From a virus, in IMG/VR virus record IMGVR_UViG_3300017991_000208, positions 1-39,576 of that record: DNA of 39,576 bases; one strand, written 5' to 3'. The notes below the pieces were generated by a model. The model ran no database searches. It had not been told where the DNA came from and was given only the letters and a program-made list of their open reading frames with translations. Made by a program: the position numbers and the translations under genes. This document shows, piece after piece, positions 1-7,572 of the stretch (within the stretch, counting starts at the first letter, position 1; every line of letters begins with the position of its first letter).

Positions 1-213
1 TAATTCCTCACTATTAGATATCCAATTAATTCTATCTTCAACATTTGGATATTCTGTACTAGCGTTATAAGGAATTCCTGCCTTACATTCACCAAGAAGT
101 AATAATCTAGATCCTGTTGCTGCACCAACATCTAAGCCAGATATATTTCTTTTTCCGTAATATCCTGGCCTGTAAAGATCTTTTCCATCAAATCTTTTGG
201 CTTCTACACCCAT
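1..213 (-). CDS. Tail sheath-like protein, N-terminal part (runs off the window)
   Basis: Only the first 71 codons are in the window; the frame is open to base 1. The start ATG is at 213, preceded by GGAGG seven bases upstream. The product begins MGVEAKRFDGKDLYRPGYYG and continues with a glycine-rich, hydrophobic stretch containing SRLLLLGECKAGIPYN. That pattern resembles the beginning of contractile-tail sheath proteins, which start with a short arm and then a strand with a conserved GE/GxxxGG-like segment. Its place right after neck and tail-completion genes is where a sheath gene is expected in myoviruses. The family call rests on a short N-terminus plus gene order, so it is tentative; another tail or baseplate protein is possible. 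Confidence 0.5.
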   Translation of the reverse strand, partial: MGVEAKRFDGKDLYRPGYYGKRNISGLDVGAATGSRLLLLGECKAGIPYNASTEYPNVEDRINWISNSEEL

Positions 214-238
214 TGTATTTACCTCCTATAGTAAATTT

Positions 239-445
239 TTAAACTTTATGTTTAAGAAAGTTCTTCATTTGTTTTTTCCAATAATCTATCTTAAATCTTT
301 CTAAAGCGCTTTTCTTTTCAATAATAATATACCATATTCTAAATCCATTTTTCACTCCATTATCTTCATTATTTGAATCAATAAATGATTCTAAATTTAA
401 CTCCTGATCAACTTCTGCAATTTTTTTTGTTTTCTTTTTCGCCAT
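239..445 (-). CDS. Small lysine-rich hypothetical protein (68 aa)
   Basis: I place the start at ATG 445 because AAGGAG lies just upstream. An in-frame upstream ATG at 484 would add 13 residues and overlap the preceding gene by 29 bases, with no better ribosome site. The product starts MAKKKTKKIAEVDQE, is acidic in the middle and lysine-rich at the end. There is no membrane segment or motif I recognise. It sits between the tail-completion candidate and the sheath-like gene, so a minor tail or neck role is possible, but nothing in the sequence shows it. Confidence 0.6.
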   Translation of the reverse strand: MAKKKTKKIAEVDQELNLESFIDSNNEDNGVKNGFRIWYIIIEKKSALERFKIDYWKKQMKNFLKHKV

Positions 446-455
446 GATTTTCTCC

Positions 456-1241
456 TTATGTTTCAGGATACTGCCCTTCTCCACCTATAGAAGTTAATTT
501 TGGCCCACTTTTTTCATTTTCTAAATGATGTTCAATAATTTTTAAAGTTTCAAGATCAGTATCTATTTCAACATTTTTATGTAAATTTATAAATGATAAA
601 TTAAACTCACTTCCAAATAATGTAGTTCCAAATTCATAATTATATAAAGCATTTTGTCCTTTTATCATTAAATTTTTTATACCTTTAGATGATAAATCTC
701 TTTTAGCTCTTTTTAATATACTTCTTAATATCATATATAATATTCTAGTTACCTCTATATGTTCACTCCATATAGAAATATTTATTGATATTCTTTCTAA
801 ATATCTATCAGACGATGCCCAAAGTTTTTCAGAACCTTTTGCGGTCTTAGCATCTTGTATATTATTCAAAACTGTGTTACTCATTATCGTACCATTATTA
901 AATCTATCTTTCAATTGAATTGCAGATACTTCATCTATAAAATCTTGAGTTACTTCTTCATTCTTATATCCAGCTCCTAATAATTGTCTTTCAAAAAGAT
1001 CATCATCTAAAAGTTCTACTCCAATTGCAGGAAGTATCGATGTATAATTTCCCTCTTCATCTGCTGCTAATGCATTTCCATATTCTATAGCTAATGGATG
1101 TGCTCCTTGAATAGACGGAATATCACCCGCGTTGCCGTTTGTAAGCTCACTTAATTTATATTCTGCGATATTTGCAGTTATAAAGTCAATAAAATATTTT
1201 ACTTCGTCAATAATAAATTGTGTAAAATGTATTTTACTCAT
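456..1241 (-). CDS. Tail terminator/completion protein candidate (261 aa)
   Basis: This soluble protein has no signal peptide or membrane segment. It is mixed alpha/beta, with a helix-rich centre (about residues 95-190) and a C-terminus predicted as strands. It lies after a gp10-like neck gene and before the sheath-like gene, where tailed phages encode the tail terminator that caps the tail tube and joins it to the neck. I do not recognise a family motif, so the assignment is from gene order alone. Its ribosome site is weak (AAAGG about 13 bases upstream), which suggests translational coupling with the 30-codon gene ending at 1244, three bases before it. Confidence 0.5.
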   Translation of the reverse strand: MSKIHFTQFIIDEVKYFIDFITANIAEYKLSELTNGNAGDIPSIQGAHPLAIEYGNALAADEEGNYTSILPAIGVELLDDDLFERQLLGAGYKNEEVTQDFIDEVSAIQLKDRFNNGTIMSNTVLNNIQDAKTAKGSEKLWASSDRYLERISINISIWSEHIEVTRILYMILRSILKRAKRDLSSKGIKNLMIKGQNALYNYEFGTTLFGSEFNLSFINLHKNVEIDTDLETLKIIEHHLENEKSGPKLTSIGGEGQYPET

Positions 1242-1243
1242 AA

Positions 1244-1336
1244 TTAAAATTTAAACCTTTTAAAAATAAATTCTATAATTTCTTTTCCAAAAATCAGTAA
1301 TATAATAAGAAAAATTAACATTATTAATTCCATCAT
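1244..1336 (-). CDS. 30-aa single-pass membrane peptide
   Basis: The start ATG overlaps the stop of the preceding gene (ATGATGA arrangement), with AAAGGA six bases upstream. The product, which begins MMELIMLIFLIILLIFGKE, is almost entirely a hydrophobic helix followed by a basic tail (IFKRFKF). Such tiny membrane peptides are common in phages and are often missed. Its position inside the neck/tail operon is unusual. Function unknown; a lysis-related or membrane-targeting role cannot be judged from sequence. The overlap and clean ribosome site make translation likely. Confidence 0.6.
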   Translation of the reverse strand: MMELIMLIFLIILLIFGKEIIEFIFKRFKF

Positions 1337-2118
1337 GTATTTTCCTTTATAAAATTTAATCCTTCTTCTATATCTAATTTTAAACCTGATTGTAATATAT
1401 CTTTAACTTTTTTATTCATTCTTCTTTTTAAATTCGGATATATTGGTACTGCTTGAGCACCCGGATATATCCATCCTGTTGAGTTTTTACTTACAATTCT
1501 AAAAGTACCATATACTGTATGTCTTGGAGATCCCGTCTTTACTAATCCTCCATAGATATCTTTTCCACTTGCTCCTTTATAAACTGCAGGCTTTGTATAT
1601 ACTCTACTTTGTAAAGAAGTTCCTGACATTAACGGGGTTGTTCCGTGAATACCCGTCACTCTATATCTTTTTCTTATATCGTTTTTATCTAGTTTTTTTA
1701 CAACAGCATACACAGCTTTAGGCATTGCAGAAACTTGATGAGCTGCAGGAGTAAACTTTCTCATGAATATTATATTATATGGCTCTCCTTTCTCATTTCT
1801 TCTTGCATGCGGACCATGCAAAAGACCGGGCTTCATATCAAATCTTTTAACACCTTTTTCTACAAAATTTACAAACATCCCTTTAGCAGATACTGATGCT
1901 TCCATTGGATCTGTTTGTTTATCTATATTAATACTTTCTTTATATTTTCTTTTCCAACCATCTTTAGCATTTGAATTCTCCACAGATTTAACCCATTCTC
2001 TCATCACTTCATTCGTTGCAATTCTTATAGATTGTACTAATCCAGGAAGTCTTTTAGACCCAAGTATAGAGATAAGATCACTTAATGGAGTTCCTTCTTG
2101 TGTCAAATATATTTTCAC
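1333..2118 (-). CDS. Neck / HK97 gp10-like protein (261 aa)
   Basis: Residues about 15-100 read as the start of the HK97-gp10/neck type family: a helix (LPGLVQSIRIATNEVMREW) and then a segment where the chain is described as a full-length match to a membrane-free beta fold (AKGMFVNFVEKGVKRFDMK). Proteins of this type form the neck ring between head-tail adaptors and the tail terminator. The C-terminal half, with GSPRHTVYGTFRIVSKN and WIYPGAQAVPIYPNL, is longer than the roughly 120-150 residues usual for simple gp10 proteins, so it probably carries an extra domain. It overlaps its neighbours on both sides by 4 bases. Family call moderately sure. Confidence 0.6.
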   Translation of the reverse strand: MKIYLTQEGTPLSDLISILGSKRLPGLVQSIRIATNEVMREWVKSVENSNAKDGWKRKYKESINIDKQTDPMEASVSAKGMFVNFVEKGVKRFDMKPGLLHGPHARRNEKGEPYNIIFMRKFTPAAHQVSAMPKAVYAVVKKLDKNDIRKRYRVTGIHGTTPLMSGTSLQSRVYTKPAVYKGASGKDIYGGLVKTGSPRHTVYGTFRIVSKNSTGWIYPGAQAVPIYPNLKRRMNKKVKDILQSGLKLDIEEGLNFIKENT

Positions 2119-3314
2119 AGTATATCTAACTCCTTAGATGTAAATTTATTGAACATTCTTAATAACATTGTTTGCGGAAATCTTTTATCTTCAGCATTCA
2201 TTAATTCAACCTCTCTTTTATAAACAATATAAGATGGATGATATCTATAAACAACAGTAAATTTTTTTCCTTGTATTGGTTTGTTTAATATCCAAATCAA
2301 ATCATTATATTCTGATAACATAAAATCTGTATCATTTATATATTCTACGCCATCTTCATCTAATATATTTCCAACTAATTCAACAACATCAAATTGAGGA
2401 ATTTCATCTTTAGTCCCTGCACCTCTTGTAATCACTGTACTTTCATTCAAAAAAGATGTCAATAAACTTAATATATTCCCTCTTTTTACAAAATGTCCGC
2501 CTGCTAAAGTACATTCTAAATCTCCTTGTTTAAGATCTTCTCCCCATTTTGTCAAAGCATTTACAACATTTACTCTACCAACAATTACTTTTATAGGTTT
2601 GATGTATTCATAATCTACTTGTAAAACGTCCAATACATCTGGAATAGGCGCGGCACCTCCATTATCATCTAATATTATTGATTGTTTTTTGAACGATAGA
2701 ACTGTATATGTATAATTCTGAGTTACATTATATACCCTAGAAACAGAACTTATATCTCCATGAATATTAAACGGATTTGAATTTTCTGCGTCTATTTCTA
2801 CTTCAGTCTCGATAGTATGAATTATAAAAGTTCCATCATGAATAGAATTTTCATTTAAAACTTCTTCTGGAATCCTGTATCTATAAGTTACTTTTAATGG
2901 CTCATACATTTTTGGTAAAGACCCATTATCAACTAATGTTATAGTGTCATCAGTAAAATTTAAAACATCATACAATATTTGATCTCCTCCGCAAAAATCT
3001 TTAACAGCTCTTTGTATTTTAATAACTTTAGATATAGGATTCCAAAATGGCTTCACTTCATTCAAAGAAGAGCACCCATGAGGGCTATTTTCATCTATAA
3101 TCTCATAATCTTCCTGAAAACTTAAAATATAACCTTTTCCATTACATAGATTACAAAATAAACTGGGCTTTCCATTTTTAATACAAGGGCATTTTTTTGC
3201 TTGTATTAAACGAGCATATTGACCATGACGTCTTATAACAGCTTCATGTTCTTCTGGTCTACCTTCTATACGTGCAAAAGTTTGATTTGCGTATGCGCTT
3301 GTATTTCTACCCAT
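2115..3314 (-). CDS. Neck/virion structural protein with DnaJ-like zinc motif (399 aa)
   Basis: Near the N-terminus (about residues 42-62) is a four-cysteine cluster, KKCPCIKNGKPSLFCNLCNG followed by KGY, i.e. CxC then CxxCxGKG as in DnaJ zinc centres. A similar cluster with GxGY is seen in several phage head-tail joining proteins. The rest is beta-rich and contains repeated DDxxTLVDNG / KKQSIILDDNG turns, as if two similar beta modules were stacked (about residues 120-230). No enzyme motif is visible. Position between a head-tail adaptor and the gp10-like gene points to a neck or collar component. The start overlaps the zinc-ribbon gene above (TAATG). Confidence 0.55.
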   Translation of the reverse strand: MGRNTSAYANQTFARIEGRPEEHEAVIRRHGQYARLIQAKKCPCIKNGKPSLFCNLCNGKGYILSFQEDYEIIDENSPHGCSSLNEVKPFWNPISKVIKIQRAVKDFCGGDQILYDVLNFTDDTITLVDNGSLPKMYEPLKVTYRYRIPEEVLNENSIHDGTFIIHTIETEVEIDAENSNPFNIHGDISSVSRVYNVTQNYTYTVLSFKKQSIILDDNGGAAPIPDVLDVLQVDYEYIKPIKVIVGRVNVVNALTKWGEDLKQGDLECTLAGGHFVKRGNILSLLTSFLNESTVITRGAGTKDEIPQFDVVELVGNILDEDGVEYINDTDFMLSEYNDLIWILNKPIQGKKFTVVYRYHPSYIVYKREVELMNAEDKRFPQTMLLRMFNKFTSKELDIL

Positions 3315-3460
3315 TAGTCGTCCTTCTTTTTATCTTTCTTGTTTTCTTTTCTAGGCTCCTTTTTATCTTCAACATAAGCCTGAAAATCTACACTGCCACA
3401 ATTATCACAAACATCAACCCTATCACTATGAACTTTACCACAATTTACACACTGTTTCAT
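3314..3460 (-). CDS. Small zinc-ribbon protein (48 aa)
   Basis: The protein starts MKQCVNCGKVHSDRVDVCDN and has two CxxC knuckles (C4/C7 and C18/C21), followed by an acidic and then strongly lysine-rich tail (KKEPRKENKKDKKKDD). That is a compact zinc ribbon with a charged tail. GGAGG lies upstream of the ATG at 3460, and the stop overlaps the next ATG (TAATG). Role unknown. Its position between two virion-structure genes is odd for a nucleic-acid-binding ribbon; it may be a small assembly factor. Confidence 0.75.
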   Translation of the reverse strand: MKQCVNCGKVHSDRVDVCDNCGSVDFQAYVEDKKEPRKENKKDKKKDD

Positions 3461-3472
3461 TATTTTTCCTCC

Positions 3473-4351
3473 TTATAATGCGGTGAATAAAACTCCTCCG
3501 TATTTATTTTTATTTGCTTTATAAAATCTTTTTAATTCTTCTCTGTATGAAATTATGCGTGCACCAAAAAGCGCGTTAGTTGCAGACATAGTCGTACTAT
3601 AACTTTCTGAAACTCCTGCTAACCCAATCGAACTAGATGCAATCGCCGCTGCTCTACCATCTCCATAATCATTTAAAAGATTTATTGCTGCTAACATGCC
3701 TATAATACTAAACATCTCTTTCCATTTTTTTCTTAAATGTCTTACTGTTTCAAATCCTGATGTAAAGTCTACAGAAAAAGCATCTGGATAATATTCTACT
3801 CCTGCTCCAAATGTTGTTGCTAAAAAAGTCTGTCCTAAAAATATAGGCAACGATTCTAAAGAACCCTGATTTGGAAAAAATTGCAAACTTCCTTTTTCAT
3901 GATTTATTTTAACCCAATTTGTTATATCTAAAATTTGATTACTAGCAACATCATTGAATTTTACGTTTTGTACATTTATAACAGGTCTGTGCCTCAATTT
4001 AATGAATATATATTCATTAAACTCTTTTCTATTAAAATCATAAGGTTCGTCCCATTCGTAATCTATACCTTCTTCTCCAGAAAGATCATCGCGAACAACT
4101 CCAAAAGCAGGCCTATATTTATATATTCTTTTTAATAATTTAACATTTAAATCTCTTTCACAAGCATCTACAGCATTATCTATATACCACTTTAAAGTAT
4201 CATCAGTTATTACTTGAGAATTTGGAGCAACTAATTCATTACCGAACGAATAGACATATCTTAATTCATCAGGTGTTATTATAGCACCCCATCCTCCATT
4301 TGAGACTAAATCGGGATCATTAAATGCATATCCTTTTCTACATTCTGCCAT
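3473..4351 (-). CDS. Head-tail adaptor (connector) protein (292 aa)
   Basis: The N-terminal third contains LKWYIDNAVDACERDLNVKL, typical of connector proteins where a helix pair marks trunk subunits that dock under the portal. The middle has a beta sheet (IKLRHRPVINVQNVKF, an RPV/NV-type strand), and the C-terminal part has a DFTSGFETV element and an alpha-helical segment that would insert toward the portal. Such proteins form a 12-subunit ring between portal and neck. It stands at the correct place in the order (capsid, decoration, adaptor, neck, terminator, sheath). Family call good; which exact adaptor type is not certain. Confidence 0.65.
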   Translation of the reverse strand: MAECRKGYAFNDPDLVSNGGWGAIITPDELRYVYSFGNELVAPNSQVITDDTLKWYIDNAVDACERDLNVKLLKRIYKYRPAFGVVRDDLSGEEGIDYEWDEPYDFNRKEFNEYIFIKLRHRPVINVQNVKFNDVASNQILDITNWVKINHEKGSLQFFPNQGSLESLPIFLGQTFLATTFGAGVEYYPDAFSVDFTSGFETVRHLRKKWKEMFSIIGMLAAINLLNDYGDGRAAAIASSSIGLAGVSESYSTTMSATNALFGARIISYREELKRFYKANKNKYGGVLFTAL

Positions 4352-4356
4352 CTAAT

Positions 4357-4512
4357 TTACTCCTTATTTTTTAAGGCCTTTTTTAAAAATTGATTTCTGT
4401 TTAAACATTTAAACGGCAATTTTTTTTTCAATTTTTTATCTTTTAATATAGTACTAATTTTTAATTTTTTACCGTATTTTTTTATTTCTTCTCCATTTAT
4501 ATATATACTCAT
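4357..4512 (-). CDS. Small very basic protein (51 aa)
   Basis: The ATG at 4512 has a strong AAGGAG site six bases upstream, and the stop at 4357 is just before the ATG of the adaptor gene. The product begins MSIYINGEEIKKYGKKLKIS and has 18 lysines in 51 residues, so it is strongly basic. There is no cysteine pattern and no membrane helix. It may bind nucleic acid or be a minor head component. Gene order and ribosome site support it as real; its function is unknown. Confidence 0.65.
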   Translation of the reverse strand: MSIYINGEEIKKYGKKLKISTILKDKKLKKKLPFKCLNRNQFLKKALKNKE

Positions 4513-4521
4513 GATATCTCC

Positions 4522-5007
4522 TTAATCAATCTTTTCTTCAGCAACTATTCTAAAATGAAAATTTATATTATTTTGACCGCTACTTTTGTAGCCTATTCTT
4601 AAAAAAAGACCTTGATAAATATCGAATTTTCCTCTTCTAACAAATTCAATTTCTTTCTCATCATATACATATATATTTCTTACAAAATGACCTAGTTCAA
4701 GAACATCAACACCTACAGTCAATCCATAAATAGAAAATAGACCTAATACATCATCTTTATCAATTACATAAAAATCCAAAATATCATCTTCATGAATATC
4801 GCTATTATTGATGAGTTTTATAATTCCACCTTGTAGCGCTATTTCAGTATCTATTTCGAAATCATTAAATGATTCAACACCAGCTTGTGCTATACCTCTA
4901 AATCCCTTCCATAAAGGATCATTCGGAGTAGTTTCATAAGTTGGAGCAACTATTTGATTTCCATCTTCTGTAAATTTGGGAAAATTTATTCCTTCTTCTT
5001 CTGCCAT
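4522..5007 (-). CDS. Unknown virion-region protein (161 aa)
   Basis: An acidic, soluble protein beginning MAEEEGINFPKFTEDGNQIV. From about residue 30 it is predicted as beta strands with turns (IALQGGIIKLINNSDIHEDD, GLFLRIGYKSSGQNN), and it ends in a strand FHFRIVAEE. There is no signal peptide, metal site or catalytic motif I can identify. The beta-rich composition and the position between fibre-like genes and the head-tail adaptor fit a minor head or neck-associated structural protein. I do not recognise the family. Confidence 0.6.
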   Translation of the reverse strand: MAEEEGINFPKFTEDGNQIVAPTYETTPNDPLWKGFRGIAQAGVESFNDFEIDTEIALQGGIIKLINNSDIHEDDILDFYVIDKDDVLGLFSIYGLTVGVDVLELGHFVRNIYVYDEKEIEFVRRGKFDIYQGLFLRIGYKSSGQNNINFHFRIVAEEKID

Positions 5008-5023
5008 TTTATTATATCCTCCA

Positions 5024-5509
5024 TTATATTCTTTTTAAATCTATAGCTTCAAAATCACCAGAAAGAGTTGAATATTGATAATTTTCTTCTAATCTAACTG
5101 TACCATCCATCCAATATTTTTTTATTGTATAACCCATTAATTTATTTGAATTATATGTATAGATTATCTCTTCAACTTTATTACTATATGTTCCGTCTTC
5201 ATTATTTGTATGATACCAAGTCTCTTTTATAAGTCTTTTAGAAGTGCTATATTCTCTTCTTCTATAATTTTTTTCTCCAATAGAAATAAAATTATCTTCC
5301 ATTTCTCTACTTTGTTCTATCAATAAATTGACTAAAATTTGTTCTTCAGATGTTAAAATTTCTTCATGAAAATTAAGAGTGCCTTCAGATCCATTAAGTA
5401 TTATATCGCACTCCTTCTCAAGAGAACTATCTCTTAATAAATTTTCAAGACATATTGTTTTTATGTCCCATGAATCATCTACTAAATTTCTTTGAAAATT
5501 AATTTCCAT
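5024..5509 (-). CDS. Unknown protein (161 aa)
   Basis: This protein starts MEINFQRNLVDDSWDIKTIC. The first half is acidic and helical (LTSEEQILVNLLIEQSREME). The second half has repeated short strands that look like a small beta meander (TWYHTNNEDGTYSNKVEEII, YTIKKYWMDGTVRLEENYQY). No motif is recognised. It lies directly after a fibre-like gene and may be an accessory factor or partner for that fibre, an inference from adjacency only. Confidence 0.6.
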   Translation of the reverse strand: MEINFQRNLVDDSWDIKTICLENLLRDSSLEKECDIILNGSEGTLNFHEEILTSEEQILVNLLIEQSREMEDNFISIGEKNYRRREYSTSKRLIKETWYHTNNEDGTYSNKVEEIIYTYNSNKLMGYTIKKYWMDGTVRLEENYQYSTLSGDFEAIDLKRI

Positions 5510-5518
5510 TTAAAACCT

Positions 5519-7177
5519 CTACTTTGATAAATATCTCATTCTTATACCCAAATAATGTAAATCTGTTCCAATATTTACATGAGCAAGCTGTATCCCACAA
5601 TAATCTCCTGCTTCAATGCTTGTAAATCTATTAGCTATATTAAATTGAGTTAATTGACCTGCAACAAAATTTAACAATGGAATTAACATACTTGATTCAG
5701 AATGATTATCATATTGTTCACCTATCGCACCATAATCAGAATAAGTTCTTATAGATTTAAAATTTTGTGATGTTTCAGGTATATATACTGCATATAAATG
5801 AACTAAAGAATTAAAATCTTCGGGAATTTGAAAAGTCATTCTGCATTGATCGCTAGATCCTACAGTTTTTACTTTAAAATCTCCTTTAGTACCATTATAG
5901 TCTGTAGTAAAAAAAACTTCTTTAATATAATTCTTAAATCTACTTTGATTTATATCAATAACATGATCAGCTGTTATTTTCATTATAGTACCGTCAACAC
6001 CGTCGCTTATCACATGATATTCTTGTGTTGTTGTCCCGCCTAATTGAAAAATGGCTTTTAATACATTAAAATATAAAGCTTGAGCATCATTACCACCCAC
6101 AGTTATAGAAGCGCTCCCACTTTCCCTTCTAATAGTAAGATATTGTGTATTGTCTGTATGATATAACTTTATATAATCTCCATCTGTTTTCGGTTTTATT
6201 ATAACAGACGCTTCTCTTTCAAATAATATACTATCTAACTCTGAAATTGCATACCCGCTATCTTTTGGAAGTCCATCAGCATTCAAAGTCATTATATTAT
6301 CTTCTGTTCCCGTTATTCCATTATGATCATTTGTTTCGTCTAAATCATGTAATCTATTATGATGGTCGTTTTCTGTTTGTCCTGTTGTGCTTGCATGAGT
6401 GTGTGTGTGGCTACTTGAAGCGAAATCTGATGCTTTTGAGCCAGAGTCTTTAGGCAATCCATTGGAATCAAATGTTATGAGATCATCTTCTATTGCTCCA
6501 CTAACTCCGTTATGATCTAATGTAGAATCTATATCATGAACTCTATCGTGTATTTCTCCTAGATCCACATCGTTATCTGGCATTGTAATAGTTCTTTCAT
6601 TGCCAGACATTATTCCACTCACTTCAAATTTTATTTTTTTAGTGTTATCTACATCGTCATATATTTCAAAATTCGTATCTTTAAATAAAGAAATTACATC
6701 ACCAAGTCTTGTCCATTCTACTCCATCGCTTCTATAAAATCCCTTTCTTTTTCTGTTTATTAAAAAAACTCCAGTAGCTTGAAGGACTATATATATCTCT
6801 CCTGAATGTAATGTTGGATCAGGAAGATCAGCAAATGTATTTACTTGAGGATATCCAGAAACTCCAGGAGTATCTAATTCTTCATATTTGACAATTACGT
6901 CGCTTCCTTTCTTCCCTTTTGTTGTAATTGTTATTAAAGAAGATTTTCCATTATATAATATAGCGGGTTTTATTGTAAGCCATTTCCAGCTTGAATCAAA
7001 ATTAATTATTCTATCTCCAACAGCTTCTAAATATACTTTAACATTTTTGGCTATATTTGCATCGAGATTATCTACACCTATCGATATATCACTCAAAACA
7101 GTAATTATCTGAACGTCTGCATCATTTAAATCTATAACATAATTATTTGAAATATTTCCAATGTGTTTTATATTCAT
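5519..7177 (-). CDS. Fibre-like structural protein (552 aa), paralogue of the 577-aa protein
   Basis: The first ~105 residues (MNIKHIGNISNNYVIDLNDA onward, with YLEAVGD, FDSSWKW and KYEELDT) align along their length with those of the 577-residue protein at 7573-9306, so the two share an attachment domain. A strand-rich segment follows (VNTFADLPDPTLHSGEIYIV), as in many tail or head fibre genes. Then come two copies of a ~40-residue repeat (HDIDSTLDHNGVSG...GLPKDSG and HDLDETNDHNGITG...GLPKDSG). The last 130 residues (FNIANRFTSIEAGDYCGIQL, ending YLGIRMRYLSK) look like a compact beta head domain. Its place among capsid and neck genes suggests a head or neck fibre. The host receptor is unknown. 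Confidence 0.6.
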   Translation of the reverse strand: MNIKHIGNISNNYVIDLNDADVQIITVLSDISIGVDNLDANIAKNVKVYLEAVGDRIINFDSSWKWLTIKPAILYNGKSSLITITTKGKKGSDVIVKYEELDTPGVSGYPQVNTFADLPDPTLHSGEIYIVLQATGVFLINRKRKGFYRSDGVEWTRLGDVISLFKDTNFEIYDDVDNTKKIKFEVSGIMSGNERTITMPDNDVDLGEIHDRVHDIDSTLDHNGVSGAIEDDLITFDSNGLPKDSGSKASDFASSSHTHTHASTTGQTENDHHNRLHDLDETNDHNGITGTEDNIMTLNADGLPKDSGYAISELDSILFEREASVIIKPKTDGDYIKLYHTDNTQYLTIRRESGSASITVGGNDAQALYFNVLKAIFQLGGTTTQEYHVISDGVDGTIMKITADHVIDINQSRFKNYIKEVFFTTDYNGTKGDFKVKTVGSSDQCRMTFQIPEDFNSLVHLYAVYIPETSQNFKSIRTYSDYGAIGEQYDNHSESSMLIPLLNFVAGQLTQFNIANRFTSIEAGDYCGIQLAHVNIGTDLHYLGIRMRYLSK

Positions 7178-7227
7178 GCTTCATCCTTAAACTTTCAAAT
7201 ACTAAACAAAAAATTCTTTCTTACATT

Positions 7228-7542
7228 CTAATATTCTTTTATCTTTAAACAAAGATCTAACATACTTTGTGTTATTTTATTTTCTTTATCTAATTTTTCT
7301 ACTTCTTTCTTCAATAAATCAATTTCAGATTTTGTAAATTCAATTTCTTTTTCTTTTGCTTTTTCATTATTCCAAACATAACTATTTCCATCTTCTCTAA
7401 CATTAAAATCAATTTCTTTCATTTCTTCTTGAGTAATTCTTATTTTTTTATCAATATCTCTAACTAATGTTTGAGATATTAAATTACCTTGATTAGGATA
7501 TAACTGTGTTATTACAATTCTTTCTTTAATTGATAGTTTCAT
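7228..7542 (-). CDS. Small phage protein of unknown function (104 aa)
   Basis: The protein starts MKLSIKERIVITQLYPNQGN and contains LVRDIDKKIRITQEEMKEID, then YVWNNEKAKEKEIEFTKSEI and a helical C-terminus (LLKKEVEKLDKENKITQSML). This layout, with an N-terminal IKERI segment, a strand with WN and KEIEFT, and a helix ending near LDLCLKI, is one I associate with a widespread small phage protein family. I do not know a verified function or name. It sits between the two paralogous fibre-like genes and has a good ribosome site (AAAGGAG). Confidence 0.65.
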   Translation of the reverse strand: MKLSIKERIVITQLYPNQGNLISQTLVRDIDKKIRITQEEMKEIDFNVREDGNSYVWNNEKAKEKEIEFTKSEIDLLKKEVEKLDKENKITQSMLDLCLKIKEY

Positions 7543-7572
7543 AATTTTCTCCTTTCAATACTTTCATATTTT